From the IMG/VR virus record IMGVR_UViG_3300010354_000744, positions 1 to 22,330 of that record: a stretch of DNA of 22,330 nucleotides. The stretch is one strand, 5' to 3'. The stretch's first letter is position 1; each line of letters starts with the position of its first letter. The position numbers and the translations under genes are program-made. This stretch comes from a virus. Positions 1 through 6,919 of the stretch are shown here, piece by piece. The notes beneath the pieces are model-generated. The model had not been told where the DNA came from. It was given only the letters and a program-made list of their open reading frames with translations, and did not search any database.

Positions 1-51
1 GACATTCGCCGGAAGATTCTTTCTATCGCTAACGGACTGGAGACATCGTGA
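1..51 (+). CDS. 3' end of an unidentified upstream gene (partial)
   Basis: The window opens inside a + strand reading frame that encodes DIRRKILSIANGLETS and stops at a TGA (49-51). The last base of the stop is the first base of the ATG of the next small gene (TGATG), a typical translational-coupling junction. Because the following two junctions in this cluster have the same overlapping form, I take this as the true C-terminus of a gene that begins outside the window. Sixteen residues are too few to name the product. Confidence 0.5.
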   Translation, partial: DIRRKILSIANGLETS

Positions 52-134
52 TGGTCAACATTGACAGCGATTCAATCATCAACCTCGCAGCACTGATCGT
101 GCTGTGCGTCTACCTCTCGCGTTCTCGCCGATGA
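51..134 (+). CDS. tiny single-pass membrane peptide (27 aa)
   Basis: A 27-codon frame from ATG 51 to TGA 134. The product has a short polar N-terminus, one hydrophobic stretch (about residues 9-22, INLAALIVLCVYL) and a basic C-terminal tail ending SRSRR, so an N-out/C-in single-pass membrane peptide is likely. A GGAG Shine-Dalgarno at 39-42 lies 8 bases before the ATG. The upstream stop overlaps the start (TGATG), and its own stop overlaps the next start (ATGA at 131-134). This nested coupling is the main evidence that it is a real gene. The location beside late phage genes allows a holin-like or lysis-accessory role, but that is speculation and no family is recognised. Confidence 0.5.
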   Translation: MVNIDSDSIINLAALIVLCVYLSRSRR

Positions 135-487
135 CCACCCCCGATTGGCGCAAACTCGCCGCCATCCCCTGGTCAGCCCAAACAGCTCAGGTCTGCGCCG
201 CCCTGGGCCACACCGAGATCCCGCCGGAGGGTAGGTCCAGGGTGTTCCAGAGCCCGCTCCTTTTCCTGTCCGTCGAGTACCACGAGGACTATTTCGTGCT
301 CCACCGTGGCAATCGCGCCAGCCAGGCCATGCCCACAGCTGCTGACGTCGCCGAGGCCACCCGCTGCCGTGGCAGTGGGCCCACGAACGAGGCTCTCCGC
401 ACCTGGCTCCGCTGGTGGGGGTGGGACCCGCCAGCCAAAGCCAAGCCAGCCCCAGAACCCACCGATAACACTCGAACCATCATCTGA
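131..487 (+). CDS. unknown protein, 118 aa
   Basis: Not recognised. An in-frame GTG at 104 would extend it by nine residues. I prefer ATG 131 because it overlaps the stop of the preceding membrane peptide as ATGA. The product starts MTTPDWRKLAAIPW, has a central hydrophobic/aromatic part (SPLLFLSVEYHEDYFVL), a Trp-rich segment (TWLRWWGWDPP) and a Pro/Ala/Lys-rich tail that is probably disordered. No signal peptide or membrane helix is evident. The stop overlaps the haloperoxidase-like gene start (TGATG at 485-489), so the two proteins are probably made in fixed ratio. Whether it is a partner of that enzyme cannot be told from sequence. Confidence 0.6.
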   Translation: MTTPDWRKLAAIPWSAQTAQVCAALGHTEIPPEGRSRVFQSPLLFLSVEYHEDYFVLHRGNRASQAMPTAADVAEATRCRGSGPTNEALRTWLRWWGWDPPAKAKPAPEPTDNTRTII

Positions 488-1698
488 TGACCGTCTTCTC
501 TCGCGGCTATGACCCCGCCGCCGTCACCGCTGCCCTCGCTCAGCCGACCATTGAGGGCCTGCAACGGGCTTTCAATTCCCTCTCTACCGGCGCTCGGCGC
601 CTGGTCGATCCTCGCGCCAGTCTCGGCCCAGCTCGTGTTCAGCTGCAGCCGATGCCTGCCATCGACAGTGCCATAACGGCTGCCGAAACCCTCGAGGTCG
701 GCCTGATGGCAGCCCTGCGGGATCAGCGTCTTCTCGACCTGGCGCCGAATCCAGCGCATGCCGCCATCCTCAACGCCATCGCTCCAACGGTGTTTCCCCG
801 CGATCCCGCTGGTCTGTTTCGGCTGCAGCCCGCTGATCGATCGCCTCGAATTGGTCAACTGCTGACTCGCCCAATCCCCACCGGATGGCTCACCACCGGA
901 TTCAGCCCCCGGATTCGCGCAGGGGCCTATGGCGCAACACCATCCGAATGGCAGGCCTGGCAAGACGGCTTCATCCCGGCACCGCAGCAGTTTGACCTCA
1001 ACGACCTCCGCATCACCGGCCAATGGCTCGCCAGCCTGGTTCATCAGGACGCGCCATTCTTGATTCCCCTGCTGGTCTCGCAGCAGCTGCTGGCCGCTAA
1101 AGCTTTGCTCAGCAATCGTTTCCCGGTGCAGTTCAACGAAAGCCCGTTTGTTGCCGGCGGTGGCCCCGTGGCGCTGCAGTGCGCCATTGCCGCACCATGC
1201 CAGGCCGCAATGCACGACGCCTGGCGCTACAAATGGTCCCTCAATCGCCCCCGGCCTGATCAGCTCTGGCGACTTGGCATAGAGGGGAATCTGCACCCCG
1301 ACTTCTTGGCCAAGGGTCAGCCGATCATCGACCTGGTCGGGCCCTATCTCCACAGCTGCTACGCCGAAGGGGCGCCCATCCACAGTGACTTCCCATCGGG
1401 TCATGCCGTGCTTGCCGGCGTCGGGTTCACTGTCCTCAAGGCCTGGTTCGCCAATGGACTGGTCCCGGCCCTTGATATCACCGAGCTCCACCATGAGCTC
1501 AACCTCATGGCCTGGCACATGAGCGTCGGCCGCGCCTGGGCTGGCATCCACACCCGATCCAGCCTCCTCGCTGGCCTGGCCCTCGGCGAGGCCCATGCCG
1601 TGGCTCACCTCAATGCCCTTCGGCTGGCGGAACATCCAGCGCAGATGGTCCGCGAAACTCGGATCTTCGGTTTCCAAGGCCAAGAGCTGCGCGTCTAA
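487..1698 (+). CDS. vanadium-dependent haloperoxidase / PAP2-fold enzyme (403 aa)
   Basis: The C-terminal half carries the full vanadate/phosphate pocket of the haloperoxidase-acid phosphatase superfamily: K249-x6-R256-P257, then P303-S304-G305-H306 (the His is the acid-base residue), then R349-x5-H355 in SVGRAWAGIH. Spacings fit the superfamily signature. Two positions deviate: Gly stands before R349 instead of Ser, and S359 replaces the Asp usually four residues after the second His. The first 240 residues are soluble-looking and Ala-rich, with no signal peptide or membrane helices. That argues for a haloperoxidase-type helical bundle over a membrane lipid phosphatase, which is usually about 200-250 aa. 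Family members oxidise halides with H2O2 or hydrolyse phosphate esters; which applies here is undecided. The gene is coupled to the gene before it and converges on the minus gene at 1695, with overlapping stops. Superfamily assignment is strong; the reaction is inferred. Confidence 0.85.
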   Translation: MTVFSRGYDPAAVTAALAQPTIEGLQRAFNSLSTGARRLVDPRASLGPARVQLQPMPAIDSAITAAETLEVGLMAALRDQRLLDLAPNPAHAAILNAIAPTVFPRDPAGLFRLQPADRSPRIGQLLTRPIPTGWLTTGFSPRIRAGAYGATPSEWQAWQDGFIPAPQQFDLNDLRITGQWLASLVHQDAPFLIPLLVSQQLLAAKALLSNRFPVQFNESPFVAGGGPVALQCAIAAPCQAAMHDAWRYKWSLNRPRPDQLWRLGIEGNLHPDFLAKGQPIIDLVGPYLHSCYAEGAPIHSDFPSGHAVLAGVGFTVLKAWFANGLVPALDITELHHELNLMAWHMSVGRAWAGIHTRSSLLAGLALGEAHAVAHLNALRLAEHPAQMVRETRIFGFQGQELRV

Positions 1699-1994
1699 TC
1701 CACGCCCAGCCGCGCCTTGATTCGTGTCACATCATCCCGCAACGTCTCAAGGCGCTCTCTGACATCCTTGTCGCTTGCTGTATTTGCTTCAAGCTGCTTG
1801 CAGGTCATCTCCACCGTTTTCTCAATGATCTGCAGCCGCTCATAGAGCCGATCACTCGCCTCGCTCATCCGCTGCCCAACGAACAGCACCGCCCCAGCGA
1901 TCACCGCCGGGGCAACCTTTCCAAACAGGTCCAGCCATGGTCCTGCAGCTTGTGCCCAGTCCGGCAGCTTGTCGTCCGCCACAAAACTCCACAC
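1695..1994 (-). CDS. small membrane-anchored coiled-coil protein (99 aa)
   Basis: Minus-strand gene with a GTG start at 1994; an upstream in-frame ATG is blocked by TAG. The product has a short N-terminal amphipathic part (PDWAQAAGPWLDLF), a hydrophobic helix at about residues 27-40 (VAPAVIAGAVLFVG), then a charged heptad-like region to the C-terminus (RLYERLQIIEKTVEM and RLETLRDDVTRIKARL). The order, membrane helix then coiled coil, recalls small phage holin-like or envelope-associated proteins, but no specific family is recognised. Its stop overlaps that of the haloperoxidase-like gene, and only 15 bases (1995-2009) separate its start from the divergent + strand gene at 2010. It is one of only three minus-strand genes in the window. 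GGAAACCTA (2009-2001) precedes it and the other minus-strand operon. Confidence 0.6.
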   Translation of the reverse strand: MWSFVADDKLPDWAQAAGPWLDLFGKVAPAVIAGAVLFVGQRMSEASDRLYERLQIIEKTVEMTCKQLEANTASDKDVRERLETLRDDVTRIKARLGVD

Positions 1995-2009
1995 CTGCTC
2001 TAGGTTTCC

Positions 2010-2228
2010 ATGGATCTACCACTTCACCATTCCCTCACGATTGAGCAGCTTCGTCGTAGCATCGAAGCCGAATCCAATACCGACGCCCTACGGCAGATCT
2101 GTCGCATCCTCCTAGGAGCATGGGTCACGCAACAATCCATGACTCAGCTCGTTATCCAAGACTCTCTCCGCCGTCAGCATGCATCTATCCGTCACGATTC
2201 CTGGGATCCCCGCACCGCAGGGCAGTAA
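2010..2228 (+). CDS. small helical protein of unknown function (72 aa)
   Basis: First gene of the + strand packaging unit. The product begins MDLPLHHSLTIEQLRRSIEAE and predicts as two helices joined by an NTDALRQ turn (LTIEQLRRSIEAE and ALRQICRILLGAWVTQQSMTQLVIQDSL). The tail is polar. I recall loosely similar small proteins in cyanophages but cannot name a family. The last 50 bases overlap the RusA gene in another frame, which is plausible for a tightly packed phage cluster but leaves the C-terminus less certain. No clear Shine-Dalgarno is seen; the 15-base gap to the divergent gene leaves little room for a promoter outside coding sequence. Confidence 0.6.
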   Translation: MDLPLHHSLTIEQLRRSIEAESNTDALRQICRILLGAWVTQQSMTQLVIQDSLRRQHASIRHDSWDPRTAGQ

Positions 2229-2601
2229 GCGTCATGTCGGTAACGGCATCCTTGTTGAATCCAGCAAGCGCCTCAAGCCATGGCGTGCTGATGCCATTGC
2301 TGCCATCCAAGAGCAACAGGCTAAACACAATCAGCCGCAATACACTTGCCCTGTTCACATTATCGTCATCTTCCGTTTCCCTCGCCCTAAGTCACACTTC
2401 AACAAATCTGGCTGGCTTAAGCCTTCGGCTCCCTCCCCCCACATCACCCGCCCCGATCTTGATAAACTCCTCCGTGCACTACTTGATGCCATGACACAAT
2501 CCGGCATCATTCGCGATGATTCGCAGGTTCATCACATCGAAGCACTCAAGGTCTACGCTGAACGTGGAGAAACTGCACTCTGCATTAGGAAAACTCCATG
2601 A
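2179..2601 (+). CDS. rusA: RusA-family Holliday junction resolvase (140 aa)
   Basis: The start MHLSVTIPGIPAPQGSKR matches the N-terminal strand and Gly-Pro loop of RusA proteins. The catalytic block is clear: R91-P-D93-L-D95-K, then D103, then SGIIRDDSQV (D113-D114). These acidic residues bind the divalent metal that cleaves four-way junctions in known RusA enzymes, and the Lys next to the Asp pair is also conserved. Length (140 aa) is normal for the family. In phages, RusA resolves branched replicative DNA before packaging, which fits its place just upstream of the terminase. It overlaps the previous gene by 50 bases and the next by ATGA. The start at 2179 is fixed by the family N-terminus, although no strong Shine-Dalgarno precedes it. 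Confidence 0.9.
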   Translation: MHLSVTIPGIPAPQGSKRHVGNGILVESSKRLKPWRADAIAAIQEQQAKHNQPQYTCPVHIIVIFRFPRPKSHFNKSGWLKPSAPSPHITRPDLDKLLRALLDAMTQSGIIRDDSQVHHIEALKVYAERGETALCIRKTP

Positions 2602-2882
2602 CCTTTGCCCTCTTCGCCCCATCTCCCCTAAACCCAGACTTGGCTATTGGCCTACCGCTTGTCGCCGCTGACGAATCCGACGCCAACCTCGCAGGGTTTG
2701 CCCTCGCTACAACCGGCAAGCTCCTAGGGCTCTACCTGCCAGGCAGCCTCAACTCCTACCTCGTCGCCTACGAACACAACGGCACTCAACTCACCGCCAT
2801 CCGTGCTGAGACAATCGAAGAGGCAGAAAATATCCTCACAGCATGCCTAGAGTACGGTATCGTTGAAAAGGTGGAGGACTGA
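2598..2882 (+). CDS. unknown protein, 94 aa
   Basis: Not recognised. The start ATG overlaps the RusA stop (ATGA, 2598-2601) and AGGAAAACTCC just upstream can serve as a ribosome site. The product is mildly acidic with a Leu/Gly-rich middle (TTGKLLGLYLPGSLNSYLV) that looks like beta strands, a predicted strand (HNGTQLTAIRAE) and a C-terminal helix (IEEAENILTACLEYGIVEKVED). It appears small, soluble and single-domain. Position between the resolvase and TerS is typical for phage hypothetical genes; no function can be assigned. Confidence 0.65.
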   Translation: MTFALFAPSPLNPDLAIGLPLVAADESDANLAGFALATTGKLLGLYLPGSLNSYLVAYEHNGTQLTAIRAETIEEAENILTACLEYGIVEKVED

Positions 2883-2891
2883 TACTTAACA

Positions 2892-3224
2892 ATGGCAGCA
2901 AAAAAGGCCATCCGATCAACAGATGCAACGATCGAACTCCGAGCCGCAGAGTTCGCCAGGATCATTGCTGCCGGTGGTCGTCGGTCTGATTGCTTGCGAT
3001 TTGCCGCAGAAAATTGGGGGGTGCAATCCCGAACCTGCGACGCATACCTCGCCATGGCACGGGATCAGCTCCGTGCTGACTGGGACATCGAGCGCCCGCA
3101 GATGATCGCTGATCTGCTCAGCCAATGCGCCACACTCCAGCAGGAGGCCCGCGCTGCAGGCCATCTCCACATCGCCCTAGGTGCCATCAACACTGCTGCC
3201 AGGCTTGCTCAGCTGGTGTCGTGA
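2892..3224 (+). CDS. terS: terminase small subunit, TerS-like (110 aa)
   Basis: Located directly before TerL and overlapping its start by four bases (GTGA). The product opens with a basic segment (MAAKKAIRSTD), followed by a helix-turn-helix-like region at about residues 27-58: RRSDCLRFAAENWGVQSRTC then DAYLAMARDQL. This resembles TerS proteins that recognise packaging sites. The C-terminal half is helical (RPQMIADLLSQCATLQQEARAAGHLHIALGAINTAARLAQL), which in TerS families drives ring oligomerisation. Length is short but within the TerS range. The call rests on the helix-turn-helix pattern plus position; sequence alone would not give a firm family. Confidence 0.75.
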   Translation: MAAKKAIRSTDATIELRAAEFARIIAAGGRRSDCLRFAAENWGVQSRTCDAYLAMARDQLRADWDIERPQMIADLLSQCATLQQEARAAGHLHIALGAINTAARLAQLVS

Positions 3225-4588
3225 GCTACCTATGGGCAGAAAGGACGGGTCACGTCCTGATGCCGTCTGGCCCGGTCGCTGAAGCCTTCGACCCGCAGCA
3301 GGCGCTCCATGCGATCCGCGCAGGCCTCCACGGTGAGCAGCGCACATTCTTCGATGACCTGCAGACCAGGATCCTCGGGGCAACTGCAGGTTATGGCGCC
3401 GGCAAGACGTGGTCCCTCTGCGCCAAGGCTGTGAGCCTGGCCATCGCCAATCCTGGCATTACCGGCTGCGTCCTGGAGCCCACGGGACCCCTAATCCGCG
3501 ACATCTGGCAGCCGGACTTTGAGGCCTTCATGGATGAGTACAGCATCCCCTACACGGCTAGACAGTCGCCATTGCCGGAATACGTGCTGCATCTACCCGA
3601 TGGTGATACGAAGATTCTGTGCCGATCGTTTGAGAACTGGCGCCGAATCATCGGCCTGAACCTTGCGTGGGTCCTAGCCGATGAGATCGATACGGTTGAT
3701 CCCAAAATCGCCCAGCTGGCATTCCCTAAGATCCTCGGCCGCTTGCGTGCTGGGCAGGTGCGGCAGTTTGCGTCAGCATCCACGCCAGAAGGGTTCCGAT
3801 GGATGTATAAGACCTTCCAGTCAGATGATGGACAGAAACGAGCCGATCGACGACTGGTCAAGATGCGGACTCGTGATAATCCACACCTGCCTGATGATTA
3901 CATTGAAACGCTAGAAGCAAACTACGACCCGCAGCTGCTTAAGGCGTACCTTGAAGGTGAGTTCGTCAACCTCACCAGCGGGCAGGTTTATGACCGCTTC
4001 AATCGTGCGGTACACGTCAAGCCGTGCCATCTGGCAGTTGATGAAGATGACGGCATCCTGGACACGATCTACGCTGGCCTTGACTTCAACATTGGCAACA
4101 CCAACGCCATCTGCTGCATCCGTACAGCAGCCGGCGGCCTACATGCCTTCGCTGAAATCAATGCGCACGATACCGAAGCGATGGGGCAGGAGATGCGGCG
4201 ACGGTTTGGCGATGCAAAAATCCTGGGATACCCCGATGCCAGTGGTAACAATCGGTCAACTAACAGCGCACGATCAGATATTGCGATTCTTGAATCCTAC
4301 GGGATCCGCAATCAAGCACCAGCCAAGAACCCCCCGATCCGTGATAGGGTCGTAGCTGTTCAAGCGCTACTGGAGAACGGCAAGGGGCAGCATCGCCTCT
4401 TTATCGATCCGTCATGCACCGGATTGATCGAAGACCTAGAACAACAGGCATACGATGACCGTGGCGAACCTGACAAGTCGCACGGTAATGATCACAGGCC
4501 TGATGCGCTTGGTTATGTCGTCCACAGATTGTTTGCGGTTGAACGTTCCACATCACGCCAACCCGTACGCGGCATCCGCGTTTATTGA
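3221..4588 (+). CDS. terL: terminase large subunit (ATPase-nuclease, 455 aa)
   Basis: DNA-packaging motor. The N-terminal ATPase has Walker A at residues 56-63 (AGYGAGKT) and Walker B at about 148-155 (LAWVLADE). The C-terminal RNase H-like nuclease shows the expected acidic residues: D288 in GLDFNIGNT, D339 in YPDASG and D428 in HRPDALGYVVHRLF. Length is normal for TerL. The open frame extends upstream to 3125, but that part lies entirely over terS and is Cys/Pro/His-rich nonsense. I choose GTG 3221, which overlaps the terS stop as GTGA; ATG 3260 (442 aa) is the alternative. A sigma factor, not the portal, follows after six bases, which is unusual. Confidence 0.95.
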   Translation: MSYLWAERTGHVLMPSGPVAEAFDPQQALHAIRAGLHGEQRTFFDDLQTRILGATAGYGAGKTWSLCAKAVSLAIANPGITGCVLEPTGPLIRDIWQPDFEAFMDEYSIPYTARQSPLPEYVLHLPDGDTKILCRSFENWRRIIGLNLAWVLADEIDTVDPKIAQLAFPKILGRLRAGQVRQFASASTPEGFRWMYKTFQSDDGQKRADRRLVKMRTRDNPHLPDDYIETLEANYDPQLLKAYLEGEFVNLTSGQVYDRFNRAVHVKPCHLAVDEDDGILDTIYAGLDFNIGNTNAICCIRTAAGGLHAFAEINAHDTEAMGQEMRRRFGDAKILGYPDASGNNRSTNSARSDIAILESYGIRNQAPAKNPPIRDRVVAVQALLENGKGQHRLFIDPSCTGLIEDLEQQAYDDRGEPDKSHGNDHRPDALGYVVHRLFAVERSTSRQPVRGIRVY

Positions 4589-4594
4589 CCTTCT

Positions 4595-5452
4595 ATGTCT
4601 GCACTCAAGTCATCAATGCCCGTCATCTTCGATGGGCTGCCTCGACTGCCATTATTGACCAAGGCCGAAGAGATTCACCTGGCGACTGTCGTTCAGGCTG
4701 GCCTGAAGCCAGGCGCAACACCACGACAACAGGCAGCAGCAAGGCGCGCACGCCATCGGATGATTAATGCCAATATCCGATTGGTGATCACGCAAGTCAA
4801 AAAAGCAGTCAGGCGCGATACGCCAGCCCTTGGATTTGATGATCTGTTTCAGGAGGGAATGCTAGGCCTGTCGCGAGCTGTGGATCTGTTTGATCCAAGC
4901 CGAGGATATAAGTTTTCTACTTATGCGTACTGGTGGATTAAGCAGTCTCTGTCTCGTGCGTTCCCGTCGTATGGCACGACCATTCGATATTCGACGCACA
5001 TTCACGACAAGCGACGCGCCATCCTCAAATGGGTGGCAGCCTATCAGAATGAGCATCGGCATAACCCGACTCTGCCTGAGATCGCTAAGCAGTTCGATCT
5101 GAGCTTGGACATGCTGGCCAAGACGATGGCCTGCGCAGATCAGACGAAATCGCTTGACGCTTCGACTGGTTATGAAGATGCATCATGCTTGCATGAAGTT
5201 ATTGCTGCTCCGCCGCCGGATGATGACTTTGATTACGATGAGTTTGACATTGTCGACGTAATGACCTGCATCAACCTGCTGGACGAAAAGTCGCGCTACG
5301 TCATAGAGAAGCGGTTTCTGACTAAGGAACCGTCATCATTGCAGGCGCTGGCCGCAGAGCTTAACGTCAGCCGTGAACGTGTGCGGCAGATCAACTGCAG
5401 GGCCCTAGGCCAAATCCGGCAACGGCTCGAAATCCTGCGCAGGGCAAGCTAG
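4595..5452 (+). CDS. phage-borne RNA polymerase sigma-70 factor, group-2-like (285 aa)
   Basis: A complete sigma factor. Region 1.2-like LPLLTKAEEIHLA is at about 18-30. Regions 2.1-2.4 are at about 51-125, with LGFDDLFQEGMLGL, FDPSRGYKFSTYAYWWIKQSL and the -10-reading segment (TTIRYSTHIHDK). Region 3 is at about 126-195 and region 4 at about 226-281, with the -35-reading helix-turn-helix AAELNVSRERVRQINCRAL. The architecture matches cyanobacterial group 1/2 sigma factors without the long region 1.1. In 2.4 the usual R-L-P before H-I is R-Y-S, which could shift -10 preference. An acidic insert (PPPDDDFDYDEFD, 206-218) links regions 3 and 4. It sits between terL and portal, so it should be expressed with them and could redirect host polymerase to phage promoters. 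An ATG at 4616 is an alternative start. Confidence 0.92.
   Translation: MSALKSSMPVIFDGLPRLPLLTKAEEIHLATVVQAGLKPGATPRQQAAARRARHRMINANIRLVITQVKKAVRRDTPALGFDDLFQEGMLGLSRAVDLFDPSRGYKFSTYAYWWIKQSLSRAFPSYGTTIRYSTHIHDKRRAILKWVAAYQNEHRHNPTLPEIAKQFDLSLDMLAKTMACADQTKSLDASTGYEDASCLHEVIAAPPPDDDFDYDEFDIVDVMTCINLLDEKSRYVIEKRFLTKEPSSLQALAAELNVSRERVRQINCRALGQIRQRLEILRRAS
5443..5451 (+). repeat. junction element GGCAAGCTA, copy 1
   Basis: First of five exact copies of GGCAAGCTA. It forms the last codons of the sigma factor (reading R-A-S-stop) and lies 13 bases ahead of the portal start. The context GGCAAGCTAGGCCATGG is nearly identical to copy 5 before the tape measure start. Confidence 0.6.
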
Positions 5453-5455
5453 GCC

Positions 5456-6901
5456 ATGGGATACACCGCCTCATCAGCGTCTCTGGCCGGCAACCAGGCG
5501 ACCATCCAAGAGCTAAAGGTAGAGGATCCAGGCCTCGCCTGGCGTCGGATGGCGCCACGTTGGGAGCTGCTCGAAGCGCTGATGGGCGGAACGCTAGGAA
5601 TGCGGCGGCAGTCGACGTTATGGCTGCCGAAGGAGCCAGCAGAGCAGGACGACAGCTACAACCGACGCCTCGGCCAGTCGGTGTGTCCGCCGTACTTCCG
5701 GCGCCTGCTGGCCATGCTGGCCGGCATGCTGACCCGCAAGCCGGTGCGGCTCGAAGATGTGCCTGACGCGATCCGTGAGGATCTGTTTGATGTTGACCTG
5801 CAGGGCAACAATCTGGACGTCTGGCTCAATGCTGCGGCACGTACAGCATTGCAGTATGGCCACGTCGGGGTGCTGGTCGACTATCCGCGATCAGACGAGG
5901 GTGGCGTTGGTGATCGCCCCTACTGGGTGGCCTACAGCCCGCGCGACATTCTGGGATGGCGGACTGAAATGTCATCAGGCCGGCAGGCGTTGACGCAGCT
6001 GCGGCTTAAGGAACGCATCTCCGTAGCCTATGGCGAGTTCGGTGAGGAACTGGTCGAGCAAGTGCGAGTCCTGGAGCCTGGCCGGTTCAGGCTGTACCGC
6101 AAGCAGATCAGCCGCACCGGCAGTTACGACCTAGTCGAAGAAGGAGCGATGACGCTAGATGAAATCCCGTTCGCGGTGGCCTATGCCGATCGGGTCGGGC
6201 TGTTTGAGTCGCAGCCGCCAATGGAAGAGGTCGGTTGGCTGAACCTCCAGAGCTACCAGCGCAATAGCGACCTAGCGAATCAGCTGCACATTGCGGCCGT
6301 GCCGCGCCTTGTCGGCTATGGCGTACCGGTCGAAACCGATGAGGTGGAGAATGGCCCGGAAACCATGATGGCCCTGCCGGTTGATGCAAGGATTGATTAC
6401 GTCGAGCCTGGCGGCACCAGCTATCAGTATCAGTTCCAACATCTGGAGATGATTCGCAGCCAGATCAATGAGCTAGGTGTGGCTGCGATTCTGGGACAGA
6501 AAAACGTCGCCGAGTCTGGCATGGCCAAGAGCATTGAGCGCAGCCAGGGTGATGCGGCATTGATGCAACTTGGGATTCAGCTGCAGGATCTTGTCGACAA
6601 CTGCCTGCGGATGCATGGCGAACTGCGCGGTGTGCCACAGCCTGGCGCTGCAGTGGTCAATCGCGACTTTGTCGAGACCAAGCTGGAACCGGCGCAGGTG
6701 CAGCAGATCATTGCGTTGTACACCAATGGAATGGTGACACTGCAGGCGGCGCTTGAGCAGCTGGAGCAGGGCAATGTCCTATCTGAAGACTTCGACGTTG
6801 AGGCCGAGGTGGAAGCTGTCGGGGCGATGGAAGACGCCAGGCTGCAGAGCAGGGCCGATCAGCTGCAGGGGGCGCTCAATGAGCTGCCAGGGGCAAGCTA
6901 A
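5456..6901 (+). CDS. portal protein, DUF4055-like (481 aa)
   Basis: The portal is the dodecameric ring through which DNA enters and leaves the head. Recognisable features are the N-terminal helical part, the TLWLPKEPAEQDDSYNRRL segment, PYFRRLLAMLAGMLTRKPV, and RTALQYGHVGVLVDYPR, all typical of the DUF4055 portal group. Also visible are a central beta-rich wing (RVLEPGRFRLYRKQ) and a long C-terminal helical region with ILGQKNVAESGMAKSIERSQ, the likely stem/crown. Length agrees with the family. The start at 5456 is four bases after the sigma stop. The C-terminal tail is Gln/Leu/Glu-rich (ARLQSRADQLQGALNELPG). It ends in GAS-stop, which carries copy 2 of the junction element. Confidence 0.88.
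   Translation: MGYTASSASLAGNQATIQELKVEDPGLAWRRMAPRWELLEALMGGTLGMRRQSTLWLPKEPAEQDDSYNRRLGQSVCPPYFRRLLAMLAGMLTRKPVRLEDVPDAIREDLFDVDLQGNNLDVWLNAAARTALQYGHVGVLVDYPRSDEGGVGDRPYWVAYSPRDILGWRTEMSSGRQALTQLRLKERISVAYGEFGEELVEQVRVLEPGRFRLYRKQISRTGSYDLVEEGAMTLDEIPFAVAYADRVGLFESQPPMEEVGWLNLQSYQRNSDLANQLHIAAVPRLVGYGVPVETDEVENGPETMMALPVDARIDYVEPGGTSYQYQFQHLEMIRSQINELGVAAILGQKNVAESGMAKSIERSQGDAALMQLGIQLQDLVDNCLRMHGELRGVPQPGAAVVNRDFVETKLEPAQVQQIIALYTNGMVTLQAALEQLEQGNVLSEDFDVEAEVEAVGAMEDARLQSRADQLQGALNELPGAS
6892..6900 (+). repeat. junction element GGCAAGCTA, copy 2
   Basis: Second exact copy, at the very end of the portal gene (reading G-A-S-stop), 28 bases before the start of the small Lys-rich gene. The downstream ribosome site AGGAAAC follows it. 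Confidence 0.6.
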
Positions 6902-6919
6902 GGGACAGGCAGGAAACTC

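Noticed and set aside
289-1683. 464-codon open frame on the minus strand opposite the haloperoxidase-like gene
   Set aside because: It mirrors the codon positions of a gene with full catalytic motifs, its product is low in recognisable motifs, and no ribosome site or junction supports it.
2010-2228. Possible NblA-like phycobilisome degradation protein
   Set aside because: Size and two-helix shape are similar, and some cyanophages carry nblA, but the conserved NblA residues could not be matched, so no function is given.
3125-3220. N-terminal extension of the terminase large subunit
   Set aside because: It lies wholly over terS, encodes a Cys/His/Pro-rich stretch not seen in terminases, and the GTGA overlap at 3221 gives a better start.
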